A DNA stretch of 64,000 nt from Pelotomaculum isophthalicicum JI. GTDB taxonomy: Bacteria; Bacillota; Desulfotomaculia; Desulfotomaculales; Pelotomaculaceae. Each line of letters opens with the position of its first letter. Positions within the stretch are counted from its first letter, which is position 1. The DNA lies in contig NZ_JAKOAV010000001.1 of NCBI RefSeq assembly GCF_029478095.1, positions 186,001 to 250,000 of the forward strand, read 5' to 3'. The position numbers were made by a program, and so were the translations under genes. Below, piece by piece: positions 24,851 to 33,740 of the stretch. The notes beneath the pieces were generated by a model. It was given only the letters and a program-made list of their open reading frames with translations. It was not told the origin of the DNA and did not search any database.

Positions 24851-25945
24851 ATGCCCAAGGTGGTTATTTCAGGGTATTACGGTTTTCACAACAGCGGTGA
24901 CGAGGCGATTCTGCATGCTATGCTACAGGCTCTCAGAGACATAATACCCGGCCTTGAAGTCACCGTCTTATCCCGGGAACCGGGTTATACCACCCGGGAA
25001 TTTGACGTCCGCTCCGTTCCACGCAACAATCCCTGGCGGGTTTTTAAAGCCCTTATGGCCGCCGATATGTTAATCAGCGGTGGGGGCGGGCTTTTGCAGG
25101 ATGTTACCAGTCCCCGCAGCATAATTTATTATCTGGGTGTTGTCGCGATGGCCATACTTATCGGTAAGCCCGTTTTCTTTTACGCTCAGGGTATCGGGCC
25201 TGTGCGTACCGCCTTAGGCAGAACAGCGGTGCGACTCGTGGCTAATTACGTTAATGCTATTACCGTGCGGGATCCTGATTCAAAAAATGAGCTTGATTCC
25301 ATGGGTGTTAAACGACCGTTTATAAATGTTACCGCCGACCCCGTACTTGGCCTGGAGCCGTTCCTGATAGACAGCAAAAAGGGGCGTGAAACCCTGGCCT
25401 CGCTGGGCATGGGCAGTGGTCCCGTGGCTGGTGTCTCTGTTATACCGTGGAAGGGACTGAGCCGTTATAAAGAAGTGGTGGCCAAAGTAGCCGACGATTT
25501 GGCGGCAGGGGGTTGGCAGGTGTTGCTAATTCCGATGTATAACCCCGTAGACATCCAGGCATGCCGGGAAGTGGCCGCCCTGATGCGTGAAAAACCTTTT
25601 ATGCTTGGCGCTGAAACAAGATATAAGGAGTTGTTGTCTGTTGCCTCCAACCTTGATCTGGCCGTGGGTATGAGACTTCATTTTCTAATATTCAGCGCGA
25701 TTTTCGGTGTGCCGGTGGTAGGAATTACCTACGATCCGAAGGTAAACCGTTTTTTGCAATCAATCGGGCTGCCCCCGGGTTTGAGCGCCGAAGATCTGGA
25801 ATATAACGAGTTGTCCTTGAGAATAAAACATGTTATTGACGAACGTGAAAAAATAAGCGCAAATCTTAAAGAGAGAGTTGGGCTCTTGCGAGAGTTGGCT
25901 ATAAAAAATGCCTTGCTGGCAGCCGAACTTCTTCAGCCAAAATAA
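24851..25945 (+). CDS. csaB: Polysaccharide pyruvyl transferase CsaB
   Basis: CsaB adds ketal pyruvate to secondary cell wall polymer, creating the ligand for SLH domains. The 364-residue product begins with VVISGYYGFHNSGDEAIL, the diagnostic CsaB start, followed by DMLISGGGGLLQD, FYAQGIGPVRT and GMRLHFLIFSAIFGVPVVGI. GGGGGAG precedes the ATG. An SLH-domain protein is encoded about 11 kb downstream, consistent with this anchoring system. Confidence 0.93.
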   Translation: MPKVVISGYYGFHNSGDEAILHAMLQALRDIIPGLEVTVLSREPGYTTREFDVRSVPRNNPWRVFKALMAADMLISGGGGLLQDVTSPRSIIYYLGVVAMAILIGKPVFFYAQGIGPVRTALGRTAVRLVANYVNAITVRDPDSKNELDSMGVKRPFINVTADPVLGLEPFLIDSKKGRETLASLGMGSGPVAGVSVIPWKGLSRYKEVVAKVADDLAAGGWQVLLIPMYNPVDIQACREVAALMREKPFMLGAETRYKELLSVASNLDLAVGMRLHFLIFSAIFGVPVVGITYDPKVNRFLQSIGLPPGLSAEDLEYNELSLRIKHVIDEREKISANLKERVGLLRELAIKNALLAAELLQPK

Positions 25946-26034
25946 CGTCTAAATAGATGAATGATTTGCCAATTTCTTTGTGCTGGAGGAATTGGGCCTG
26001 GCGGTGTTGAATTCTATGATAGGGGAGGTATTTG

Positions 26035-26448
26035 GTGATTGTGAATAAGAGAAAGATAGTTTTTACCGTTACGCTTGCTGTTATAATAATTTCTATTTTA
26101 GGTTATTCAGCTTTCGCCGGCGTAGATAATGAGCCGGGCGGAAGCAATGATCCGTTGGTCACTCAGAGTTATGTGGACCAGTATATGCAATGGAAAGTAG
26201 CTGAGTTGAAAACAGGTCAGGTTTTGCAATGCCATGCCGGTACGGAGTTTATTCCCAGGCGTGGCCAGGCGGTTGTGGTGGATTCAACCGGCAACGGCAT
26301 TCCCGATGTCACTGCGGGTGAGGATATACACGCAGGCAGCGCGACGCCCCTTAATCACCTGCTGATTGTCCCCAGAGACGACGGGCGCGGAGTTAAAGCC
26401 CAATCGCCGGCTGTGGTGATGTACCGGGGTGAAGCGACGATCCAGTAG
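26035..26448 (+). CDS. Small exported protein of unknown function
   Basis: About 137 residues: an N-terminal signal or anchor helix (KIVFTVTLAVIIISILGYSAFAG) followed by a polar exported domain. The domain includes TQSYVDQYMQWKVAEL, then VLQCHAGTEFIPRRGQAVVV and NHLLIVPRDDGRG. One Cys is present. The start is ambiguous (GTG at 26035 or 26041) downstream of GGGGAGGT. It lies between csaB and the LCP gene, suggesting a wall-related role, but I do not recognise a named family. Confidence 0.75.
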   Translation: MIVNKRKIVFTVTLAVIIISILGYSAFAGVDNEPGGSNDPLVTQSYVDQYMQWKVAELKTGQVLQCHAGTEFIPRRGQAVVVDSTGNGIPDVTAGEDIHAGSATPLNHLLIVPRDDGRGVKAQSPAVVMYRGEATIQ

Positions 26449-26554
26449 TTGTACAGAAAAATGAATTAATTGTCAAAAATGATGAATCTTTGTCGGATTA
26501 ACCGGTAAGCCGGATAATTGACTGGTGAAGCGTTATCGTAATGGGGTGGACTAA

Positions 26555-27877
26555 ATGAGGACAACCAGGCGAAAATTGAAAAGAAAAACGCCTTTTGTTA
26601 TCTGTTGCCTGTTATTACTTACAGTGCTGGCCGGCTGCGGTATGTTGTTAAAAGATATGTTGCCGGTTAAGACTACAGATATTACCAATATATTTGAACC
26701 GACTCCTGATAGGCTAAATGTGCTGCTGCTGGGTATTGACGCCAGGCAGGGCGAAACTATGGCCCGCACGGACACGATGATCCTGGCCAGCGTAGATCAG
26801 AAGAGCAAACAGGTGGCTTTGCTTTCCATTCCGCGGGATACCAGGGTAAACATCCCTGGATACGGTATGGATAAGATCAACAGCGCTTCCGCCTACGGCG
26901 GGCCGGAGCTTTCCACGAAGGTTGTTTCGCAGTTGCTTGGCACACAGATAAAATATTATGTGCTGGTCAATTTCAGCGGCTTTAAGGATATTGTGGACGC
27001 TTTGGGAGGCGTTACTTTTGATGTTGAACAAAGTATGTATCACTGGGACGAAGATCCCGCACTTGAGATTAACTTGAAGAAAGGCGTGCAGCGTCTTGAC
27101 GGTGATAAGGCACTGCAGTATGTGCGTTACCGCGATTATCCGATGGGGGATATCGACCGTACCAAGTACCAGCAGAAGTTCTTGGTAGCGCTAGGGAAAG
27201 AAATGCTGCAGCCCGCTACCATTCCAAAGTTGCCCAGACTGGTCACCGAAATCAACCGTTATGTGAAAACAAACATGCCCGCGACGGATTTATATAAACT
27301 GGCTACGGCCTCGAAGAACATGGAGAATGGTAATTTTGTCGCCCAGACTCTACCCGGGCGGCCGTTGGATATCAATGGGGGGAGTTACTGGGGGGTGGAT
27401 CCTACTGAAGCCAAGCAGGTGCTGGCCAAACTTTTTAAGGGGGAAACAGAGACCAATGTTGTGCTGACTACCCCGCTAAGCGGCCAGTACGCCGGCTCAA
27501 GTGATTCAAGCGCGGTTTCTCAGAAAACAAGCGAAACAGCAGCCGGTACCGCCCAGACGAACCAGCAGCCCGGCGCGCAAACGCAGCAAGGTCAGAACGG
27601 AACCAGACAACAGACCGGAAGTCAGAAGACTGACAAATCAGGCAAGACCGGCACACAAAACAGCGGTACCAGCGGCGCCTCCGGTAGTACGGTAACTATC
27701 ACACCTGTGGGCGCTGGTACTGGAACGTCTACTAGCGGTTCCGGTAAAGCAACGGGTAATGATGCAGGCACTCAATCAGGCGCTGGTACGGGATCATCTG
27801 ATAAATCAAGTACTTCTCCTGACGCTGTTCAAAGTGGAGCCAATCCCGGCATTCCGGGGGTAAAAGCAAAAACTTGA
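26555..27877 (+). CDS. LytR-CpsA-Psr (LCP) family wall-polymer ligase
   Basis: LCP proteins attach undecaprenyl-linked polymers to peptidoglycan. After one transmembrane helix (about residues 12-32) comes the LCP domain: VLLLGIDARQGE, ARTDTMILASVD, LLSIPRDTRVNIPGYG, KINSASAYGG, and the YVRYRDYPMGDIDRTKYQQ segment with catalytic Arg and Asp residues. The C-terminal 120 residues are a low-complexity Ser/Thr/Gly/Gln/Lys tail that may thread the wall. At 440 residues it is longer than a minimal LCP protein because of that tail. It probably acts on the polymer made by the adjacent tagA-like and csaB genes. Confidence 0.92.
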   Translation: MRTTRRKLKRKTPFVICCLLLLTVLAGCGMLLKDMLPVKTTDITNIFEPTPDRLNVLLLGIDARQGETMARTDTMILASVDQKSKQVALLSIPRDTRVNIPGYGMDKINSASAYGGPELSTKVVSQLLGTQIKYYVLVNFSGFKDIVDALGGVTFDVEQSMYHWDEDPALEINLKKGVQRLDGDKALQYVRYRDYPMGDIDRTKYQQKFLVALGKEMLQPATIPKLPRLVTEINRYVKTNMPATDLYKLATASKNMENGNFVAQTLPGRPLDINGGSYWGVDPTEAKQVLAKLFKGETETNVVLTTPLSGQYAGSSDSSAVSQKTSETAAGTAQTNQQPGAQTQQGQNGTRQQTGSQKTDKSGKTGTQNSGTSGASGSTVTITPVGAGTGTSTSGSGKATGNDAGTQSGAGTGSSDKSSTSPDAVQSGANPGIPGVKAKT

Positions 27878-27905
27878 GTTTGCGGTAGCAGCTAAACCGC
27901 TCTAA

Positions 27906-27941
27906 AGAAAAAGGACTCTCTTTAAAGGAGATGTCCTTTTG
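27906..27941 (+). terminator. Terminator after the LCP gene
   Basis: AAAAAGGACTCTC pairs imperfectly with GGAGATGTCCTTTT around TTTAAA and ends in a T-run. It lies between converging genes. Confidence 0.7.
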
Positions 27942-28001
27942 TTTAATGACATGCGCTGTATTGTTTGTTCAGAGGAGCCGTCGACCATTTGTATGAATCA
28001 C

Positions 28002-28478
28002 TTATTTTACTGTTGCGCCATAAATAGTTCCATTTACAGAAAAGACATTGCTTTTAACGGATATTTGCGCTCCGATCTTGATTTCTTTATTGCCGATCAT
28101 AATACTGTTGTCTGTTACGATGGCGGGTGATTCTATGGTGATGATCACGTTGTATTTTTCCGGCACATCCGCTTGCACGACCCTGCCGTCAAGTGTGGGC
28201 ACAGCTTGTTTATACGGGGATACCTCTTTGCTTTTCACAGTTCCCAACGGAATGTTGGTTTGAACGTCTTTAACCGCTTGTCCTTCTTTAATACTCTCTA
28301 CTGTTGGAATACGCACGTTCTCAACAAAAACCTTAAATTCAATATGACTGTTTTGCAAAGCCAGCGCTCTATTAACAATTAGCAGCTTATACACGCCGGC
28401 TGCGAGCAGGGCAAGGATTAAGCCGATGATAATGATATCCACGAAATTAAATTTTACTTTTTCTTGTTTTTTATGCAT
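28002..28478 (-). CDS. DUF4330-like membrane-anchored protein
   Basis: A 158-residue protein with one N-terminal transmembrane helix (VDIIIIGLILALLAAGVYKL) and an exported beta-rich domain containing EFKVFVENVRIPTVESIKEG and GNKEIKIGAQISVKSN. This matches the DUF4330 pattern as I recall it. The second ATG (28478) is preferred because GAAAGGA lies nine bases upstream; it overlaps the stop codon of the O-antigen-ligase-like gene, so translation is coupled. A role in polymer export or modification is inferred from that partner. Confidence 0.75.
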   Translation of the reverse strand: MHKKQEKVKFNFVDIIIIGLILALLAAGVYKLLIVNRALALQNSHIEFKVFVENVRIPTVESIKEGQAVKDVQTNIPLGTVKSKEVSPYKQAVPTLDGRVVQADVPEKYNVIITIESPAIVTDNSIMIGNKEIKIGAQISVKSNVFSVNGTIYGATVK

Positions 28479-30075
28479 TCTGCTCATTCCTTTCAGAGCT
28501 GATCTTTTGTGCCGCGAGTTTTTCCAGAACGAGAATGATCGCTATCAGCAACCAAAGTAAAATACCCAACTTGTAATACCAGAGAAAATAATCTACTACA
28601 GAGTGGAATAAAAATCCTGCCAGCGCTCCCATTATTCCCGCGTTCAGGTTTCTTATTAAGGCGTCCCTTGCCGTGCTTAGTTTCAGCCCGAGCCGGAATA
28701 TACCCACGAACAGCCAGCAAAAAACCGCCAAGCCAAGTATACCAAACTCGCTGATTATCTGTAAATACAAGTTATGCGAGTGGGGAACCACGTTGGAATT
28801 AATCATGTAGGTATAATATACACGGGCAAAGGCTTTTCTCCCTAGTCCGACACCGGTCTCCCAGTGATTTTTGACGAGAGACAAGGTAGAATGCCAAGTA
28901 TCCAGGCGGTACAAGTTCGATGTATCTTTAGTTGAAGTAATTGTGGACAGCCGGTGGGTAATCGTGGCTGGCAAAAAAGAGTACATGAATACCCCCGCCA
29001 CAGCCAATAACTGAACCAGCAACTTGCTTTTAAACAGCGCAAAAACAACCAGGGCGCCTGCAAATGCCAGCCAACCGCCTCTGGAATAGGTTAAAAGCAG
29101 GCAAAAGGCGGCAATGACTACGGTTGCGATGAAGAAAATACGCAATCCGGCTTTGGAGGCGCTGAAAGCCGCCCCTAAAGATACTGTTGACAGCAGGATC
29201 AAATATTGGGCCAAGAGGTTCGGGTTTTCAAAAACAGCGTAAGCCCTGTTTTGTATTTCCGGGTTCTGGGTGATGTCGACCCATTCTTTACGTATCTCAA
29301 CGGTATTAACCCCGGTATAAAACTGGTAGATGGCATAGCTTGCTGTGATCATGCCGGCAAAAGCCAAACAGATAATTAACTTGTCGAGCTTTTCCCGACT
29401 GTCAAAAGTATTCACTATCACAAATAAATAAATCAGACCGGTGACCGGAATAAAGAATTCACCCGCGCTGTCCCAAAATGATACCGAGGTGACCGTGGCA
29501 TAAAACATTACCATGTAAAATAGCAGCAGGGGAATAAATAGCGATGATAGATGGAAACGGAAATGAGGGCGTTTGGCTGCTTTAAAAATAAGGGATGTTA
29601 GAGTTACCAACGCCAGTGCCAGGAGTGCTTTTAACGGCGCAATAGGCAGCAGCAGGGCGGCTGCGTACACACCGTGCTCTGTTCGATAAAAAGTGCCAAT
29701 TGCAAGCAGCACGGCCATGAGCATGATTAGCGACTGCTGATACGGCATAAAGAAAAAAGACAGCGCAGTTAAAGCGGCCAGTATTAGCAAAGCGCCGTAT
29801 GTGAGCTCACGCTGCCGTGCTTTATATCTCTCCGGTAATTTTAAGTGTTTTTCCAAAGAGCCAGATATTGTCCGCAGCAAAGTGTATGCGCAGCTTTCCC
29901 CCGTCATGTTGTGGTTCAGCAGCCGTCCGGTGTAACTGTTCTGGTAGGAGCTGCGCAGAAAGTTTGTTAAGCGGGCGGTCAGGCTGGCGCTAAATCCTTC
30001 CGTCCACTTGGCCGCGTTTTTATCCAGCGCCCTTTTTCCCAGGGTAATAATTAAGCTTGGCATAGGTGTAAACAT
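28471..30075 (-). CDS. O-antigen ligase/polymerase family membrane protein
   Basis: A 534-residue membrane protein with about 10-12 hydrophobic helices. The Wzy_C-type signature is seen as ENPNLLAQYLILLSTVSLG, FCLLLTYSRGGWLAFAGAL and then a VVPHSHNLYLQIISEFGILG loop. Such proteins polymerise or ligate undecaprenyl-linked glycans. The first 110 residues are a soluble extension without recognised domain. The start at 30075 follows AAAAGGTCGG closely; an internal ATG (MPSL) is possible. It is upstream of and coupled to the DUF4330-like gene. Confidence 0.88.
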   Translation of the reverse strand: MFTPMPSLIITLGKRALDKNAAKWTEGFSASLTARLTNFLRSSYQNSYTGRLLNHNMTGESCAYTLLRTISGSLEKHLKLPERYKARQRELTYGALLILAALTALSFFFMPYQQSLIMLMAVLLAIGTFYRTEHGVYAAALLLPIAPLKALLALALVTLTSLIFKAAKRPHFRFHLSSLFIPLLLFYMVMFYATVTSVSFWDSAGEFFIPVTGLIYLFVIVNTFDSREKLDKLIICLAFAGMITASYAIYQFYTGVNTVEIRKEWVDITQNPEIQNRAYAVFENPNLLAQYLILLSTVSLGAAFSASKAGLRIFFIATVVIAAFCLLLTYSRGGWLAFAGALVVFALFKSKLLVQLLAVAGVFMYSFLPATITHRLSTITSTKDTSNLYRLDTWHSTLSLVKNHWETGVGLGRKAFARVYYTYMINSNVVPHSHNLYLQIISEFGILGLAVFCWLFVGIFRLGLKLSTARDALIRNLNAGIMGALAGFLFHSVVDYFLWYYKLGILLWLLIAIILVLEKLAAQKISSERNEQNA

Positions 30076-30101
30076 CCGACCTTTTCGATAATGTAATAAA
30101 A

Positions 30102-30196
30102 AGAGTATTCAGTAGTCAGAATTCAGAACTCAGAATATTTTAAGACAGTTCTCTTATTCTGATTTCTAACTCCTCACTTATGACTCCTGAGTAGTC
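30102..30196. repeat. Dispersed hairpin repeat, copy C
   Basis: Arms ATTCAGTAGTCAGAATTCAG and TTCTGATTTCTAACTCCTCA / TATGACTCCTGAGTAG flank a short centre. Its right end overlaps the last codons of the downstream-reading glycosyltransferase gene: the residues TTQES and the stop codon are encoded by repeat sequence. Confidence 0.85.
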
Positions 30197-31383
30197 ACAA
30201 AAGTAGTTCCGCAGTTTGCCAGTAAAATACCAGCCAGTTCATTTACCCGCGCCCGCCAGGAGTGTTTTTCCATCATTGCGACTTGGCGCCGGACTCTGGC
30301 CGGATCTTGTTCTTTAATTGCCCTGTCAATACTGGCTGCAAAATCCTCTCTGTCTGAAACATACACATATTCGCGAAAGTCGCCAACTGCCGGAAGCGCC
30401 GTGGATATTACCGGTTTGCCAGTGGACAAATATTCATACAGTTTTAGAGGGTCTGAAGCCAGCGAATGTTCATCTTTTGTCCGGGGCAACAATAGCGCCG
30501 CCGCGTGTTGCATATACGCGGGCAGCGTAGCGTAAGGTTTGCTCTGCAGCCAGTAGACATTAGCTTTACTGAGCAGTACTTGCCACAGGTTGGCGTCGGT
30601 TGAACCTTCATAATAATGTCCGATAAGCACCAGCGAGTATCCAGGCCGATCGTCTGCCAGTTTGATTAATAGCTTCAAGTCGACCCAGGAGTTGAACGAG
30701 CCGGTATACATTAAAACCGGCTGATGTATGCCTGCCATTTCCGGTACCGGTGTGAATTCGTTCCTCCTGAAATGTTCCACGTTTACACCATTTTTTATAA
30801 TATGCACGTCCCGGTGATAAAGAGCGGAGTACTTGCCGGCCAGTTCCGGGGACACGGCGATTACCGCGCTGCTGTTGGCCATCATATATTGGTAAAATGA
30901 CTTGTTTCCGGCCAGCACGCGTGGATTGTTTTTTATTTCCGGGAAGGCAAAAGAGTCGTCCAAAATATGAAAAATTAGGTATTTGGGCTTTAATCGTTTA
31001 ATAAAATGAGTTTGAGTATAGCTCCAGGACGAAATATATACTAACGTTTGCTCACGCCAGGAGCGTCCGTAAAGTTCCTCCAGTATACGGTCAAACTTAG
31101 CGGCCGTATAATTGTCCGCATATTTTCTCAATCCGAAGAATACCGGCGCGAAGCCTAGAGGGGGCATGTATACCGTGACACCGTTGCGGTCTGTTTTTCG
31201 CCAGCGAATGTTGCTCAGCAGGTAAGCAGGATTATTGAGCGCCCCCCTGAGACCTCTGGGAGGTTCTATATATAGACTGTCCACCTTTGTGCAGGCGGCG
31301 GCCAAAAACCGCACCGAGTCATTTATTTCGCTGTAATCCCAGGGATTCATGCCTAAAAATACCACCGCCCGGATTTCCCCCAA
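30178..31383 (-). CDS. Glycosyltransferase, TuaH-like GT4
   Basis: A 401-residue GT-B enzyme. N-terminal AVVFLGMNPWDYSEINDSVRF and YIEPPRGLRG recall TuaH-type teichuronic acid glycosyltransferases. The C-terminal nucleotide-sugar domain has PVLMYTGSFNSWVDLKLL, AALLLPRTKDEHSLASDPLK and YEYLSTGKPVISTALPAV. The TTG start at 31383 is the longest plausible one; a GTG a few codons later (VVFLGMN) also has upstream Gs. Its C-terminal tail and stop derive from hairpin repeat copy C, so the native end may have been replaced. It precedes the O-antigen-ligase-like gene. Confidence 0.85.
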   Translation of the reverse strand: MGEIRAVVFLGMNPWDYSEINDSVRFLAAACTKVDSLYIEPPRGLRGALNNPAYLLSNIRWRKTDRNGVTVYMPPLGFAPVFFGLRKYADNYTAAKFDRILEELYGRSWREQTLVYISSWSYTQTHFIKRLKPKYLIFHILDDSFAFPEIKNNPRVLAGNKSFYQYMMANSSAVIAVSPELAGKYSALYHRDVHIIKNGVNVEHFRRNEFTPVPEMAGIHQPVLMYTGSFNSWVDLKLLIKLADDRPGYSLVLIGHYYEGSTDANLWQVLLSKANVYWLQSKPYATLPAYMQHAAALLLPRTKDEHSLASDPLKLYEYLSTGKPVISTALPAVGDFREYVYVSDREDFAASIDRAIKEQDPARVRRQVAMMEKHSWRARVNELAGILLANCGTTFVTTQES

Positions 31384-31581
31384 CTATTTTCCCCCCGTCA
31401 TACCAGCGTTAAGAATTTTTAAAATATGGCCAAGCCTTAGATTATTTTATAACATGGAGGCGAAAGACTCAATGATCAACATTTGGAGGGGCAGAATTAT
31501 TTGAAAGATAAAAATTTTTTCTTTTTATTGTGATAAAATGTTGTTGTATAATATGGTAAATAAATTACTGAGGGAGTTAGT

Positions 31582-33567
31582 ATGAAACTGTTAGTAAGAT
31601 TATTTATCACTTTCGGTATGATTTTTTTTATTGCAAGCGCTAATCCGGCTTTTGCCGGGCAGGAATGGCAGCTTTACAACGAGGCTGAATCGCTGGAAAA
31701 AGCGGGCAACCTGACAGAAGCCATGAAGATATGGGAGCCTTTGATCGATTCAATGGCGGCGATCGGTGAGGATGAGGCCGCGGGTTTTTGCGCCCAAAAG
31801 CTTGGGCGGGCTTACGACAAACTAGGGCGGTATGGCGACGCTGTGAAATATTATGGGATCGAAGCTGCTTTCTGGAATAAATTGCCCGGCCATGCTGAGT
31901 GGACTTTGTATGACTCCAAGCGTGCTGAAGAAATCCGTCCGGAATTATGTGTATACGCGCAGAAACCGGCTGCCGGGTCGCCGTCAAACTTGGCCAAGTG
32001 CGAGCCGGCCCAGGGAACGCTGCTGGGGGCCGCGGTGGCAGGCGACCCGGCAATCGGGCGTGATCATTTGGACCGGATATCCGAAGTTTACGGCCGGAAC
32101 TATGCTGCCGTTCTGATTTATGTAAATGATTGGAACGGTTACCCGGATGATGATTTGTTGAAGTCGGCCAAAGAAGAAGGACTGGCTTTGCAAGTGGCCT
32201 GGGAGCCTTCCATGGGCCTGGCCGCGGTGGAAGATAATGATTACTTGCACGCCTTTGCCGCGAAGCTGAATGACTACGGGCTGCCGGTGTTCCTGCGCTT
32301 TGCCGCGGAGATGAACGGCGACTGGACGCCCTGGACCGGCAATCCCACCCAGTATATTGAGAAGTTCCGCCTGGTGGCCGGGGTTATGCGGCAGGAAGCG
32401 CCGAACGTGGCCATGGTCTGGTCCCCGGGCTATTACCCGGATGAGAAGGTTGACGCCTATTACCCTGGCGACCAATGGGTGGACTGGGTGGGCATCAACG
32501 CTTACACCGACTATTTTTTCAATGGGAGTCCGGATTCACCGGCGGAAACGGCCACTATGAACTACCAGGGGCGCAACGCCAACCCGCTGCATAAGTTCAA
32601 GGCTATCTACGAGCGCTATTCTTCCAGGAAACCGATTATGATCAGCGAAACCGGCGTGGCCTGGGCTAACCGCTACCCGTTTATCGACGTTTCCGACTGG
32701 GGGGCGGCCAATCTGAATCGTCTTTACAGCTACCTGCCTTTGCTTTACCCGCGCGTTAAGGCAGTCTATTATTTCAATTATGATATCAGCAACAAGGGGC
32801 CGGAATTTCCTTGCTTCAGTCATTATCTGATTTCAGGCAACGAGAAAATGCTGCGCGCCTACCGGCAGGCAACCGCCTCGCCTTGGTACCTGGACGACTG
32901 GCGGCAACAGGCGTCTGTTTGCTACCAGGCGCTGGACAAAGTTCTGCCCGAGGGGGCTGAAGAACTTGTCACATATGCCAGCACCGGCAATGGAGTATCC
33001 CGGGTGGAATATTATTTTAACGGCAATTTGATCGGGAGCGCTGCCGCGGCGCCATGGGCTTTACACTATAATTTCAGCCAGGCTGGACCGGGCACGCTGG
33101 AGGTTAGGGTCTATGACCAAAGCGGAAACCTGGGAGTGTCCAGTTCTCTCGTAGCAGGGACAAATGGCGGCGGCACTATCGTTTCTTCCGGCGGCGGGCG
33201 GGTGGCGCCTGAACCTTCGCTTATCCGTGTACAGCTTGACGGGAATTACCTGAATGTGAATGCCGTGGAAAGTGACGATAGAGTGCTGGTGCCTATGCGT
33301 GTAATCCTGGAGGCTCTTGGAGCGCAAGTTGATTGGGAAGATTCTACCCAGACTGTTGTTGCGCGAAAGGGGAGCGATTTTTTGCGGCTGCAGATTGACA
33401 ACCCGGTACCGACGTTAAATGGCCGGTCTCTGCGGAAACTGGATGTGCCCGCCCGCTTGATTGACGACCATGCCATGGTTCCGGTGCGTTTTGTCTCCGA
33501 AAATTTTGGCGCTAAAGTTAATTGGGATGAAAATGCCAGGACAGTGATCATCCGGTCCAACCAATAG
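31582..33567 (+). CDS. Exported GH26-like glycosidase with TPR and copper-amine-oxidase-type C-domain
   Basis: A 661-residue exported protein. A signal peptide (about 1-25, ending NPAFA) leads to a TPR-like helical segment (about 28-95). A GH26-type barrel (about 145-420) follows, with FAAEMNGDWTPW holding the probable acid/base Glu and PIMISETGVAW the probable nucleophile. After a short Ig-like linker comes a duplicated CuAO_N/stalk domain (about 550-661: LVPMRVILEALGAQVDWED, MVPVRFVSENFGAKVNWDE). The mix suggests a wall- or polymer-bound mannan-type hydrolase acting on the cell's own polysaccharide. The substrate is unknown. GAGGGAG precedes the ATG. Confidence 0.85.
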   Translation: MKLLVRLFITFGMIFFIASANPAFAGQEWQLYNEAESLEKAGNLTEAMKIWEPLIDSMAAIGEDEAAGFCAQKLGRAYDKLGRYGDAVKYYGIEAAFWNKLPGHAEWTLYDSKRAEEIRPELCVYAQKPAAGSPSNLAKCEPAQGTLLGAAVAGDPAIGRDHLDRISEVYGRNYAAVLIYVNDWNGYPDDDLLKSAKEEGLALQVAWEPSMGLAAVEDNDYLHAFAAKLNDYGLPVFLRFAAEMNGDWTPWTGNPTQYIEKFRLVAGVMRQEAPNVAMVWSPGYYPDEKVDAYYPGDQWVDWVGINAYTDYFFNGSPDSPAETATMNYQGRNANPLHKFKAIYERYSSRKPIMISETGVAWANRYPFIDVSDWGAANLNRLYSYLPLLYPRVKAVYYFNYDISNKGPEFPCFSHYLISGNEKMLRAYRQATASPWYLDDWRQQASVCYQALDKVLPEGAEELVTYASTGNGVSRVEYYFNGNLIGSAAAAPWALHYNFSQAGPGTLEVRVYDQSGNLGVSSSLVAGTNGGGTIVSSGGGRVAPEPSLIRVQLDGNYLNVNAVESDDRVLVPMRVILEALGAQVDWEDSTQTVVARKGSDFLRLQIDNPVPTLNGRSLRKLDVPARLIDDHAMVPVRFVSENFGAKVNWDENARTVIIRSNQ

Positions 33568-33740
33568 TTATAATATTATTTTCTGTCTAGCGCATCTTTG
33601 CAAAATATGTTATGATTATGTCGAATTTTTTCGAATAGACGGCGGTGTATCAATGCTGGCGTCTTTACTTTTATCCATAGCCCGACTGCATCAAAGGATT
33701 TGTACAAGCCTGTAATCAGCAAAATACTTAGAGGGGGCGG

